DNA of 51,020 nucleotides from Bradyrhizobium iriomotense (GCF_030160715.1 NZ_BSOW01000054.1:1-51020), one strand, 5' to 3'; positions 8,237-15,601 are shown, counted from the stretch's first letter. The notes: generated by a model from the letters alone, not told the origin. Numbers and translations: made by a program.

Positions 8237-8614
8237 ATGTCCAAGCGATTTCCGGCCGTTTTGGCCCTGATTCTTGCCTGCGCCGTCCTGCCCGCCCGGG
8301 CCCAGGACGTGGCTGCGCCGTTCGACGGCGATTTGCAGCGGCTCGCGGAAATCCTCGGCGGCCTGCACTATCTGCGCGGCATCTGCGGGGCGAACGAAGG
8401 CAACAAATGGCGCAACGAGATGCAGGCGCTGATCGACGCCGAAACCCCCTCCGGCGAGCGCCGCACCCGCATGATCGCCGGCTTCAACCGCGGCTATAAC
8501 GGTTTTCAGCAGACCTACCGGAGCTGTACGCCGGCCGCCACCGTCGCGATCCGCCGCTACATCGAGGAAGGCTCGAAGATCTCCCGCGATCTCACGGCGC
8601 GTTACGCGAACTGA
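8237..8614 (+). CDS. TIGR02301-like secreted protein of unknown function
   Basis: A 125-aa protein with a Sec signal peptide (KRFPAVLALILACAVLPARA, cleavage near ARA-QD) and a mature part with LQRLAEILGGLHYLRGICG, RNEMQALIDAE and GFNRGYNGFQQTYRSC. This pattern is the Rhizobiales family TIGR02301 (recognition). Two cysteines (in GICG and YRSC) may pair in the periplasm. ATG 8237 is preferred over the open frame from 8192 because it gives a proper signal peptide. Function unknown. Confidence 0.82.
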   Translation: MSKRFPAVLALILACAVLPARAQDVAAPFDGDLQRLAEILGGLHYLRGICGANEGNKWRNEMQALIDAETPSGERRTRMIAGFNRGYNGFQQTYRSCTPAATVAIRRYIEEGSKISRDLTARYAN

Positions 8615-8639
8615 GCGGACCCCAGTCCTAGGCTCTCAA

Positions 8640-8753
8640 CCCTCATGGTGAGGAGGCGCGTCAGCGCCGTCTCGAACCATGCAGGCCCCCGCTGCGGCAG
8701 CGCGGCCCTCCATCCTTCGAGACGCCTGCTTCGCAGGCTCCTCAGGATGAGGG
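8640..8753. repeat. Palindromic repeat (CCTCATGGTGAGGAGGC / CTCAGGATGAGGG type)
   Basis: CCCTCATGGTGAGGAGGC at 8640 pairs imperfectly with GCCTGC...CTCAGGATGAGGG ending 8753; the inner GTCTCGAA (8670-8677) pairs with TTCGAGAC (8717-8724). This CCTCATGGTGAGGAG wording is a common Bradyrhizobium intergenic element (recognition). It lies between two forward genes. Confidence 0.82.
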
Positions 8754-8909
8754 GCCGACCTTTGCGCATGCATCGCCGGCACAACTCATCCACATTGTTC
8801 ACCTCCGTTAACCTTTCCTAAAGATGTGGCCTAGCCGGGGTTAATCTGCGTGCTACACCTCTCACGCAGCGCATCGCCGTGGATCGCGCCTCCAGCCTGT
8901 TCGAGTTTC

Positions 8910-9176
8910 ATGAGCATTCCCGTGTCCTACGCCCCCGCCCGCGCGCCGCTGCCCGACCACGAACAGAAGCAGGCTGCGCTCAGCTATCTCAACGAGGCCT
9001 GGGCGGAAGCGCGCCATGACGGTGTCGACGGCGATTGTCTGGCGCAGGCGAGCCTGTTCGCAGCGCTCGCCGAGCTCGTCGGCACCTATGGCGAGGATGC
9101 GGTGGCGAAATTCGTCGAGGGCTTTCCCGCGCGCATCCGCAACGGCGAGTTCTCGGTCGGGCTCGCCAAGCAGTAG
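8910..9176 (+). CDS. Small conserved protein of unknown function
   Basis: An 88-aa predicted soluble protein. After a proline-rich lead (YAPARAPLPDHEQ) it is helical, with ALSYLNEAWAEARHDG and LFAALAELVGTYGEDAVAKF. No catalytic motif is visible. ATG 8910 is chosen because the frame upstream to 8850 reads unlike coding sequence. Codon bias matches the neighbours. It may be a partner or regulator, but nothing in context shows it. Confidence 0.68.
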   Translation: MSIPVSYAPARAPLPDHEQKQAALSYLNEAWAEARHDGVDGDCLAQASLFAALAELVGTYGEDAVAKFVEGFPARIRNGEFSVGLAKQ

Positions 9177-9178
9177 CC

Positions 9179-9206
9179 AAAAATCACCCCGCCGGAGGAG
9201 GCGGGG
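9179..9206 (-). terminator. Rho-independent terminator candidate
   Basis: The stem CCCCGCC (9187-9193) and GGCGGGG (9200-9206) enclose the loop GGAGGA. Read on the minus strand it is followed by TGATTTTT, a short U-run. It could end the DUF4142-cupredoxin transcript about 130 bases past the cupredoxin stop. The stem could also act on the forward strand just after the gene ending at 9176, but no U-run follows there. Confidence 0.6.
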
Positions 9207-9336
9207 CGAAGTCTGCGGATGAATGACCTCACGACAGGTCGCGATGGCTCCGCATGATCGCACGAAAGCGCGCGTCACGAGATAAGCAATAATCCGCAAA
9301 GCGGCGGGATTTTTTCCCGATATCGCCGAGGAAATA

Positions 9337-9651
9337 TTACGGTTCGATTTTGAGCGTCGCTTTCATGTTGGGATGATAGCGGCAGTAGTATTCCACGGTT
9401 CCCGCCTTCTTCACGACTGACGTCGCCGACTTCTTCGCCGGCAGGTTCACGTCGAAATCGCCGTTCCTCGCCGTCGCCGTGTGGGCGAAGACGTCCTTGT
9501 TGATCCACTCGATGGTATCGCCGACCTTCGCCGAGACCTCAGCCGGCGAAATCTCGAGATTCTCCATCGATATCTGCACGGTCGCGGCGCGCGCCGGAAC
9601 GAGCATCGCCGCGAGCAGGATCGCGGTCATCGCCAACAGCCGTCCCGGCAT
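9337..9651 (-). CDS. Periplasmic cupredoxin (type 1 copper protein, amicyanin/plastocyanin-like)
   Basis: A 104-aa exported blue copper protein, likely an electron carrier or copper binder. The signal peptide is LLAMTAILLAAMLVPARA, leaving a mature domain of about 82 residues. The copper ligands are His57 (VFAHTAT) and Cys90, His93, Met96 (YYCRYHPNM), the C-X2-H-X2-M spacing of short-loop cupredoxins. The start has GGGGAGG 5 bases upstream. It is 11 bases downstream of the DUF4142 gene and is co-transcribed from the ECF-type promoter at 10239-10266 (inferred). Confidence 0.92.
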   Translation of the reverse strand: MPGRLLAMTAILLAAMLVPARAATVQISMENLEISPAEVSAKVGDTIEWINKDVFAHTATARNGDFDVNLPAKKSATSVVKKAGTVEYYCRYHPNMKATLKIEP

Positions 9652-9662
9652 CGCCGCCTCCC

Positions 9663-10184
9663 CTATTTCAGCTCGGCCGCGACGTGCTCGGCATGCTGCT
9701 GATGACCCTGGAAGATCTTCAAGCCCGTCTGCAGCAGGCCCTTCAGCTCCGCATTGTTCGCCGATGGAATGAGCTGGGTCTCGAGCGCGCCGTTGACCGC
9801 CTTATGATAGGCAACCTCGTTCTCGACATAGGCCTTGTCGAAGGCGGCGCCGCTCAGCTTGTCGAGCTCGGCGAGCTTGTCGCTCGCCTGCTTCGACAGC
9901 GTGCGGCTGGTGTCGTTGTCCTCCGGCGTGACATTCAGCTTCTTGACCAGCGCGAGCGCCTGCTTGTTCACCGCCTCGTGGTCGCGCACCATGTCCTGCG
10001 CGAACGCTTTCACGTCCTTGTTCTTCGCCTTCTTCATCGCCTGCTTGGCGGCATTGATGTCGATCACGCCCGCAGTGTAGGCGATATGGGCAATCTGCGG
10101 ATCGCTGGGTTTTGCGCCTTGCGCCAGCGCAGGGCTGATCAGAAGGGCGATCGTGGCGATCGCCGCGCTGCATCGGATGAACAT
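9663..10184 (-). CDS. DUF4142 domain protein, periplasmic ferritin-like four-helix protein
   Basis: A 173-aa protein with a Sec signal peptide (SAAIATIALLISPALA, cleavage before QGAKP) and a DUF4142 domain over most of the rest. Visible landmarks are IAHIAYTAGVIDINAAKQAM, VKAFAQDMVRDHEAVNKQAL and a C-terminal HQQHAEHVAAEL. The His and Glu residues spaced along the helices fit a ferritin-like bundle, but metal binding is not proven. ATG 10184 has AGGAG with good spacing. The gene is preceded by a promoter matching the one in front of the adjacent ECF sigma gene, so it is a direct target candidate, probably in an envelope stress response. Confidence 0.9.
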   Translation of the reverse strand: MFIRCSAAIATIALLISPALAQGAKPSDPQIAHIAYTAGVIDINAAKQAMKKAKNKDVKAFAQDMVRDHEAVNKQALALVKKLNVTPEDNDTSRTLSKQASDKLAELDKLSGAAFDKAYVENEVAYHKAVNGALETQLIPSANNAELKGLLQTGLKIFQGHQQHAEHVAAELK

Positions 10185-10238
10185 GGCTTGACACTCCTGT
10201 GGTGCCGGTCCTTCCCGGCATGTGACCATCACAGGCAT

Positions 10239-10266
10239 TGGATGGAGAAGCGTCGCAGACGTTCCC
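10239..10266 (-). promoter_or_regulatory. ECF-sigma promoter for DUF4142-cupredoxin
   Basis: On the minus strand GGGAAC (10266-10261) and CATCCA (10244-10239) are separated by exactly 16 bases. The same two hexamers with the same spacing precede the sigma gene (10997-11024), and in both cases the bases after CATCCA are ATG. A transcript starting about 7 bases downstream would have a leader of roughly 45-50 bases before the DUF4142 ATG and its AGGAG site. Confidence 0.75.
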
Positions 10267-10273
10267 GAGAAAA

Positions 10274-10969
10274 TTACGCGCCGACGCCGAGCCGCTTCAG
10301 CACGATCTCGGTCAGGCGCTCGCAGCGCTGGCCGGCAAACGGGAACGCATCCATCACCACCGGCCCGATCTTCTTCTCGACATTCTCCCGCAGCATTGCG
10401 CGAGCGCGGTGCAGCCGCGTCTTCACGGTTTCAGACTTGACGCCGAGCAGTTCCGCGGTCTCCTCCACGTTCATGCCCTCCATCACGCGCGCGATGAAGA
10501 CCATGCGAAACACGTCGGGCAGTTCATCGATCGCGTGCTCGACGACGCGCTGGATTTCACGTTGGGCCATGGATTTTTCCGGATCGCCTGCGGCGGAGGA
10601 CACGGGAAACTGGATGATCTGGGCTTCGAGCGTTGCCTCCGGCAGCGCGCCGAGTTCGACATGCACCTTGCGACTTCTCACCCGGCCAAGCGCCTCGTTG
10701 ATGGCGATGCGCGACAGCCAGGTCGACAGGCCGGACTCGCCGCGAAAGCCGTCGAGATGCGTGAAAGCCCGCACATAGGTCTCCTGCACCACATCTTCGG
10801 CCTCGCTGTCGTTGCGCAGAATGCCACGCGCCAGCCGATAGAGTCTGCGATTGTTGGCCTGCATGATCGCGCGCAGCGCAGCTTCATCGCGGGCCCTTGC
10901 GCGCTCGACCAGCTCGGCCTCGGCGATACCTGCGGCTTCCGATGTTGCAGTGCGTTGCATCGCGGTCAC
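10274..10969 (-). CDS. ECF-type RNA polymerase sigma factor
   Basis: A 231-aa sigma-70-family factor with only regions 2 and 4. Region 2 spans about residues 38-105 (RLARGILRN, AEDVVQETYVRAF, GLSTWLSRIAINEA). Region 4 is about 155-205 (LPDVFRMVFIARVMEGMNV, ETAELLGVKSETVKTRLHRA). I chose GTG 10969, which has GGAG 8 bases upstream; the in-frame ATG at 10996 directly abuts the -10 element of the gene's own promoter and so would lie upstream of or at the transcript start. ATG 10960 is the other option. No anti-sigma gene is adjacent. It reads toward DUF4142 and cupredoxin and probably controls both and itself. Confidence 0.92.
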   Translation of the reverse strand: MTAMQRTATSEAAGIAEAELVERARARDEAALRAIMQANNRRLYRLARGILRNDSEAEDVVQETYVRAFTHLDGFRGESGLSTWLSRIAINEALGRVRSRKVHVELGALPEATLEAQIIQFPVSSAAGDPEKSMAQREIQRVVEHAIDELPDVFRMVFIARVMEGMNVEETAELLGVKSETVKTRLHRARAMLRENVEKKIGPVVMDAFPFAGQRCERLTEIVLKRLGVGA

Positions 10970-10996
10970 GGGCTCGTCTCCAGCTTTTCCGGACAT

Positions 10997-11024
10997 TGGA
11001 TGCAGGCCAGCCCAAAAGGTTCCC
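10997..11024 (-). promoter_or_regulatory. Autoregulatory ECF-sigma promoter of the sigma gene
   Basis: On the minus strand GGGAAC (11024-11019), a 16-base spacer, then CATCCA (11002-10997). It is identical in both hexamers and spacing to the site at 10239-10266, while the spacers differ, which argues for selection on the boxes. The position implies a transcript start near 10990 and decides the start codon of the sigma gene. Confidence 0.75.
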
Positions 11025-11037
11025 ACCAATCTACCTC

Positions 11038-11910
11038 TCAGCCCGTCTCGATCGGCAGCTCTGAATCCCTCGCCCATTCGCCCATGGAACCGTCGTAGAG
11101 CGTGAGCCTGTCGTAGCCGAGTTGCGCCAGCAGGAAGAGATCGATGGTCGCTGAGATGCCGCCGCCACAGTAGCAGATCACGTCCTTGTCGCGCGTGATG
11201 CCCTGCGCCGCGAACTTCGCCTCGGCGTCGGCGAGCGTAGTCAGCGTCTTGTCGGCGCCGTTCACGAGGGTTGCCGCCGGCACGTTCACGCTGCCGGGGA
11301 TGCGACCGGACCGGCCATAGCGGCTCGGTTCCAGCCCGCGGTGAAATTGCGGCCCCAGCGCGTTGACGGTTACGCTCGCGGGATCGTCGATTCGCGCGAG
11401 CACCGCAGACTTGTCCACGAAGAAGCCTTGGCGCAGCGCGGCCTTGAACGTCGTCGCTGGATAGCCGCTCGGCGCTCCCTGCTCGATCGGTCGCCCTTCG
11501 GCCTTCCACTTGTCGAAACCACCATCCAGCACCAGCGCGTCGACACCGAGCGAGCGCAGCATCCACCAGAACCGCGTCGCCCACATCATGCTGCCGATGC
11601 TGTAGAGCACGATCGTGCTCGAGGCATCGAGGCCGTGGCGACCGAAGGCGGTCTCGAGCTGCGCAATCGCCGGCATCATGAAGCGCAGATGCGTGGATGC
11701 GTCGGAGAACTCGCCTTGCAGGTCGAGGAAATCGGCACCGGGTATGTGGCCGGCCTCAAACGTCTTGTCGCCGGGTACGACGAGATAGGGATCGCTGCTG
11801 CCTTGCGGCGCGGGCTCTAGATAGGTCGTGCAGTCGTAAAGGCGCAAGGACGGCTGGCCGAGCATGGTGGCGAGCTGCTCGGGGGAGATGAGGGATGTTG
11901 GGTGGGTCAT
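11038..11910 (-). CDS. sseA: Thiosulfate/3-mercaptopyruvate sulfurtransferase (two rhodanese domains)
   Basis: A 290-aa tandem rhodanese protein. The N-terminal non-catalytic domain is residues about 5-140. The catalytic domain follows, with the active-site loop CYCGGGI carrying Cys248; CGGGI is close to the CGSGV loop of mercaptopyruvate sulfurtransferases rather than CRKGV of thiosulfate types. Likely reaction: transfer of sulfur from 3-mercaptopyruvate to an acceptor, in cysteine breakdown. ATG 11910 has GGGGGA 7 bases upstream; a TTG at 11925 is less likely. The gene ends about 14 bases upstream of the sigma promoter. Confidence 0.88.
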   Translation of the reverse strand: MTHPTSLISPEQLATMLGQPSLRLYDCTTYLEPAPQGSSDPYLVVPGDKTFEAGHIPGADFLDLQGEFSDASTHLRFMMPAIAQLETAFGRHGLDASSTIVLYSIGSMMWATRFWWMLRSLGVDALVLDGGFDKWKAEGRPIEQGAPSGYPATTFKAALRQGFFVDKSAVLARIDDPASVTVNALGPQFHRGLEPSRYGRSGRIPGSVNVPAATLVNGADKTLTTLADAEAKFAAQGITRDKDVICYCGGGISATIDLFLLAQLGYDRLTLYDGSMGEWARDSELPIETG

Positions 11911-11927
11911 TCTCATTTCCCCCAACG

Positions 11928-11964
11928 TCGTCCTGGCGAAAGCCAGGACCCATTACCACAGGAT
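11928..11964. repeat. Half element of the GTCGTCC palindromic repeat
   Basis: GTCGTCCTGGCGAAAGCCAG followed by GACCCATTACCACAGGA matches the left arm of the repeats at 6262, 15602 and 28803, but no complementary right arm follows before the dihydroorotase stop at 12010. The internal CCTGGCGAAAGCCAGG still forms a small hairpin. Confidence 0.7.
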
Positions 11965-12009
11965 TCACTGAGGATGCGGATCTTTTGGACCCGCCTGACC
12001 GTACTTACG

Positions 12010-13344
12010 TTACTGCTTCAGCGTCTCCAGAAACCGCACCGGCTCGCCTTGCGACGGCGCCACGAGCTCGCCTTGCCACATCACGCGCTTGCCGCGGACG
12101 AAGGTGCCGACCGGCCAGCCAGTGACGCGCACGCCGTCGTAAGGCGTCCAGGCCGCTTTGGAGGCGATCCATTTGTTGGTGATCGTCTCGCTGCGCTTGA
12201 GGTCCACGACGGTGAAGTCGGCATCATAGCCCGCGGCGATGCGGCCCTTGCAGGCGATGTTGAAGAGGCGCGCGGGGCCGGCGCTGGTGAGATCGACGAA
12301 GCGGGTGAGCGACAGCCGGCCCGCATTGACGTGGTCGAGCATCAACGGCACCAGCGTCTGTACGCCCGTCATGCCCGAGGGCGAGGCGGGATAGACTTTC
12401 GCCTTCTCCTCCAGCGTATGCGGCGCGTGGTCGGAGCCGAGGATGTCGACGATGCCCTGCTCGATGCCGCGCCAGATGCCGGCGCGGTGGTCGGCCGAGC
12501 GCACCGGCGGATTCATCTGCGCGAGCGTGCCGAGCCGCTCATAGCATTCGGGCGCGGCCATGGTGAGGTGATGCGGCGTCGCCTCGCAGGAGGCGACATC
12601 CTTGTGGTCGCGCAAAAACTCGATCTCTTCCTTGGTCGAGATGTGCAGCACATGGATGCGCCTGCCCGTCTCGCGCGCGAACTTGACGAGGCGCTGCGTC
12701 GCCATCAGCGCCGCGGTCTCGTCGCGCCAAACGGGATGCGAGCGCGCATCGCCCTCGATGCGCAACGACTTGCGCTCGTTGAGGCGATATTCGTCCTCCG
12801 CATGGAACGAGGCGCGGCGGCGGATCACCTGGAAGATGCGGCGCAGGCTGTCGTCGTCCTCCACCAGCAGCGCGCCGGTCGAAGAGCCGATGAACACCTT
12901 GACGCCGGCGCAGCCCGGCGCACGCTCGAGATGCGGCAGATCCTGCACGTTCTCGCGCGTACCGCCGATGAAGAAGGCGAAATCGCAATGCATGCGGTGA
13001 TGGCCGCGCTTCACCTTGTCGGTGAAATCGGCCTCCGTCACCGTGAGCGGCGAGGTGTTCGGCATCTCGAACACGCCGGTGACACCGCCCATCACCGCGC
13101 TGCGCGAGCCGGTCTCGAGATCTTCCTTGTGCGTCAGGCCGGGCTCGCGAAAATGCACCTGCGTGTCGATCACGCCGGGCAGGATGTGCAGGCCCTTGCA
13201 GTCGATCACCTCGGCGGCTGCGCCTTGCGCGAGCGAGCCGATCTCCGCGATGCGGCCGGCCACGATGCCGATGTCGCGGACCCCCTCGCCGTCCTGATTG
13301 ACCACCGTGCCGGATTTCAGGATCACGTCAAAACGCTGGGTCAT
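12010..13344 (-). CDS. pyrC: Dihydroorotase-family amidohydrolase (PyrC-like)
   Basis: A 444-aa class I dihydroorotase/hydantoinase-fold enzyme; the standard role is cyclisation of carbamoyl-aspartate to dihydroorotate in pyrimidine synthesis. The N-terminal metal motif reads DTQVHFREPG (60-69), so His64 is present but the first His of the usual DxHxH is Gln62. Other residues are in place: Lys149 (GVKVFIG, carbamate lysine), His181 (SFHAED), His234 (HVLHIST) and an Asp in DILGSDHAPH near 312. No pyrB is adjacent. The Gln substitution and isolated position leave open a related hydrolase (for example another cyclic amide). ATG 13344 starts within 10 residues of the amidohydrolase strand. Confidence 0.83.
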   Translation of the reverse strand: MTQRFDVILKSGTVVNQDGEGVRDIGIVAGRIAEIGSLAQGAAAEVIDCKGLHILPGVIDTQVHFREPGLTHKEDLETGSRSAVMGGVTGVFEMPNTSPLTVTEADFTDKVKRGHHRMHCDFAFFIGGTRENVQDLPHLERAPGCAGVKVFIGSSTGALLVEDDDSLRRIFQVIRRRASFHAEDEYRLNERKSLRIEGDARSHPVWRDETAALMATQRLVKFARETGRRIHVLHISTKEEIEFLRDHKDVASCEATPHHLTMAAPECYERLGTLAQMNPPVRSADHRAGIWRGIEQGIVDILGSDHAPHTLEEKAKVYPASPSGMTGVQTLVPLMLDHVNAGRLSLTRFVDLTSAGPARLFNIACKGRIAAGYDADFTVVDLKRSETITNKWIASKAAWTPYDGVRVTGWPVGTFVRGKRVMWQGELVAPSQGEPVRFLETLKQ

Positions 13345-13447
13345 GGCTGTCCGTCTCTCTCATCCCTCAGGCGCAGGGCTCGAGGCCTTGTCGTTTAAGC
13401 AGGGCGGGCTTACGTTCGAAGCCGACATGTCGCAAGAGATTTTCGCA

Positions 13448-14329
13448 ATGAAGGCAGCGTTTCTCCCCGATCGGGGCGTGGTCAAGGTCGCAGGCGAGGA
13501 TGCGCAGAGCTTCCTCAACGGCCTCATCACCACGGATGTCGGCAGGCTCAAGCCCGGGCTCGGCCGATTCGGTGCGCTGTTGACGCCGCAGGGCAAGATC
13601 ATCGTGGATTTCCTGATCACGGAGGCGCCCGCCGGCCATGGCGGCGGCTTCCTGATCGACTGCCCGAAGGCGCTGGCGGAAACCCTCGCCACCAAGCTGA
13701 AGTTCTACAAGCTGCGCGCCAAGGTCACCGTGGAAAATCTCTCCGACGACCTCGGCGTGCTCGCAGGCTGGGACGGCACGCCTGCCGCCCAGCCGGACCT
13801 CGCCTTCACCGACCCGCGCGACGAACGGCTCGGGTTGCGCATCCTGATTCCCGCGGAACTCAAGGAGAAGCTTGTCGCGCTGATCGGCGCCGAGCTCGTG
13901 GATGCGTCCGAATATGAGGCGCATCGCATCGCACAGGGTGTGCCGCGCGGCGGGCTCGATTTCATGTATGGCGATGCGTTCCCGCACGAAACCAACATGG
14001 ATCGCCTCGCAGGCGTCGATTTCGACAAGGGCTGCTATATCGGCCAGGAGGTGGTCTCGCGCATGCAGCATCGCGGCACCGCGCGCACCCGCAGCGTCAA
14101 GGTGCTGCTCGACGGCCCCTCCCCCGAGGCGGGCGCGACCATCCTCGCCGGCGACAAGCCTGTCGGCACGATCGGCTCGACGGCGCAGGGCAAGGGCATT
14201 GCGCTGGTGCGCATCGACCGCGTCGCCGACGCGCTCGATGCCGGACAGACGCTGACCGCTGGCGGGCTCGAAGTGAGGCTCGCGGACCCCGATGTGGTCC
14301 GCATTCCAGCGAAGCAGCCCGTCGCATGA
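13448..14329 (+). CDS. ygfZ: Folate-binding protein YgfZ (GcvT-like, Fe-S protein maintenance)
   Basis: A 293-aa GcvT-related protein that in E. coli helps keep Fe-S enzymes such as MiaB active, using tetrahydrofolate. The hallmark KGCYIGQEVVSRMQHRG is at about residues 196-212. The N-terminus VVKVAGEDAQSFLNGLITTD is the standard beginning. I start at ATG 13448; ATG 13427 is also possible, while the open frame to 13298 overlaps the divergent pyrC-like start. The stop overlaps tag by 4 bases (ATGA), the first link of a three-gene coupled operon. Confidence 0.9.
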   Translation: MKAAFLPDRGVVKVAGEDAQSFLNGLITTDVGRLKPGLGRFGALLTPQGKIIVDFLITEAPAGHGGGFLIDCPKALAETLATKLKFYKLRAKVTVENLSDDLGVLAGWDGTPAAQPDLAFTDPRDERLGLRILIPAELKEKLVALIGAELVDASEYEAHRIAQGVPRGGLDFMYGDAFPHETNMDRLAGVDFDKGCYIGQEVVSRMQHRGTARTRSVKVLLDGPSPEAGATILAGDKPVGTIGSTAQGKGIALVRIDRVADALDAGQTLTAGGLEVRLADPDVVRIPAKQPVA

Positions 14330-14952
14330 GCCGCGCTCCTCGCCTGCATGCCGACGGCCTGACGCGTTGCCCCTGGCCCGGCGAAGATCCGCTGTATGTC
14401 ACCTATCACGACACCGAATGGGGCGTGCCGGAATATGACGACCGCGCGCTCTATGAGAAGCTGATACTCGACGGTTTCCAGGCCGGCCTCTCCTGGATCA
14501 CGATCTTGCGCAAGCGCGACAATTTCCGCAAAGCGTTCGACGACTTCCAGCCGGAGAAGATCGCGCGCTACAACGCCAAGAAGGTCCACGCACTGATGAA
14601 CGATGCCGGCATCGTGCGCAACCGCGCCAAGATCGAGGGCACGATTGCGAGCGCAAAATCCTATCTGGAGATCATGGAGAAGGGCCCCGGCTTCTCGAAG
14701 CTGCTCTGGGATTTCGTCGACGGCAGGCCGCTCGTCAACAAGTTCAAGACCACCGCGAGCGTGCCGGCCTCGACGCCGCTGTCGGTGCAGATCTCCAAGG
14801 AGCTGTCCTCGCGCGGCTTCAAATTCGTCGGCCCCACCATCGTCTACGCCTTCATGCAGGCGACCGGCATGGTCAACGACCATCTCGTCGACTGCCATTG
14901 CCACGCGTCCTGCGGCAAGGCGCAGCGCAAGCCGCGCCTCAAAGCCAAATGA
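14326..14952 (+). CDS. tag: DNA-3-methyladenine glycosylase I
   Basis: A 208-aa constitutive alkylation-repair glycosylase removing 3-methyladenine from DNA. Cys15 (TRCPWPG) and His28 (YHDTEWG) are the N-terminal zinc ligands, and NDHLVDCHCHASC near the C-terminus provides the other pair. The substrate-pocket segment DDRALYEKLILDGFQAGLSW (with the catalytic Glu) and the FVGPTIVYAFMQATGMVNDH segment are typical. It overlaps ygfZ upstream and the HD-domain gene downstream, 4 bases each. The family's usual length is about 190-210 aa, so it is intact. Confidence 0.96.
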   Translation: MSRAPRLHADGLTRCPWPGEDPLYVTYHDTEWGVPEYDDRALYEKLILDGFQAGLSWITILRKRDNFRKAFDDFQPEKIARYNAKKVHALMNDAGIVRNRAKIEGTIASAKSYLEIMEKGPGFSKLLWDFVDGRPLVNKFKTTASVPASTPLSVQISKELSSRGFKFVGPTIVYAFMQATGMVNDHLVDCHCHASCGKAQRKPRLKAK

Positions 14953-15566
14953 AGGCCGCAAAGCGCACCGCAAACGACCTGCAGTCCCGCGCCTGGCAGC
15001 GCATGCTGTCCGGCCGCCGGCTCGACCTGCTCGACCCCTCGCCGCTCGACGTCGAGATCGCCGACATCGCGCACGGGCTGGCGCGCGTCGCGCGCTGGAA
15101 CGGTCAGACCACGGGCGCGCACATCTTCTCCGTCGCCCAGCACACGCTGCTGGTCGAAACCGTGATGCGCCACGAAAGCCCGCGTGTCGACCAGCGCGTC
15201 CGGCTCGCCGCCCTGCTGCACGATGCGCCGGAATACGTGATCGGCGACATGATCTCGCCGTTCAAGGCGGTGCTCGACGGTCACTACAAGGCGGTGGAAA
15301 AGCGCCTGCTCGGCGCCATCCACATCCGCTTCGGATTGCCCGCGGTGCTGCCCGACGAGATCACGCTGGCCATCAAGGCCGCCGACCACGGCGCGGCCTA
15401 TCTCGAAGCGACCGAGCTCGCCGGCTTCAGCGAGAGCGAGGCCAGGCGCCTGTTCGGCCGCGACCCCGGCCTGCCCGAAACGGTGCTGCGCGATTACCTG
15501 ACGCCATGGACGGCCGCCAGGGCCGAGAAGCGGTTTCTGGAGCGGTTCAATGCGGTGTTTTCGTAG
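14949..15566 (+). CDS. HD-domain phosphohydrolase (YfbR/5'-nucleotidase-like)
   Basis: A 205-aa HD-superfamily protein. The metal motif is spread over HIFSVAQHTLLV (first His), LAALLHDAPEYVIGD (the HD pair) and IKAADHGAAYLEATE (last Asp). The order and spacing match the YfbR-like group of nucleoside monophosphate phosphatases, although HD proteins of this type in alphaproteobacteria are not well studied. ATG 14949 overlaps the tag stop (ATGA); an upstream frame from 14898 lies inside tag. Likely metal-dependent; substrate unknown. Confidence 0.86.
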   Translation: MKAAKRTANDLQSRAWQRMLSGRRLDLLDPSPLDVEIADIAHGLARVARWNGQTTGAHIFSVAQHTLLVETVMRHESPRVDQRVRLAALLHDAPEYVIGDMISPFKAVLDGHYKAVEKRLLGAIHIRFGLPAVLPDEITLAIKAADHGAAYLEATELAGFSESEARRLFGRDPGLPETVLRDYLTPWTAARAEKRFLERFNAVFS

Positions 15567-15601
15567 CGTTGACTTGCGCGGCTGGCGCCCCTGGCTCCGC
15601 C

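Noticed and set aside
9281..9325. Forward terminator made of CCGC/GCGG and TTTTTT before the cupredoxin stop
   Set aside because: The stem is only 4 bp and the T-run sits inside a second possible hairpin; not convincing.
10239..10266. EcfG general stress promoter (GGAAC-N16/17-CGTT)
   Set aside because: The -35 box contains GGAAC, but no CGTT occurs at the right distance; CATCCA is shared by both sites instead.
10274..11584. 436-codon frame covering the sigma factor and much of the sulfurtransferase
   Set aside because: Only the C-terminal part is the sigma factor; the front is an out-of-frame reading of the rhodanese gene and crosses the sigma promoter.
11902..13398. 498-codon plus-strand frame opposite the dihydroorotase-like gene
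   Set aside because: Antisense shadow; the minus-strand protein has the full amidohydrolase motif set.
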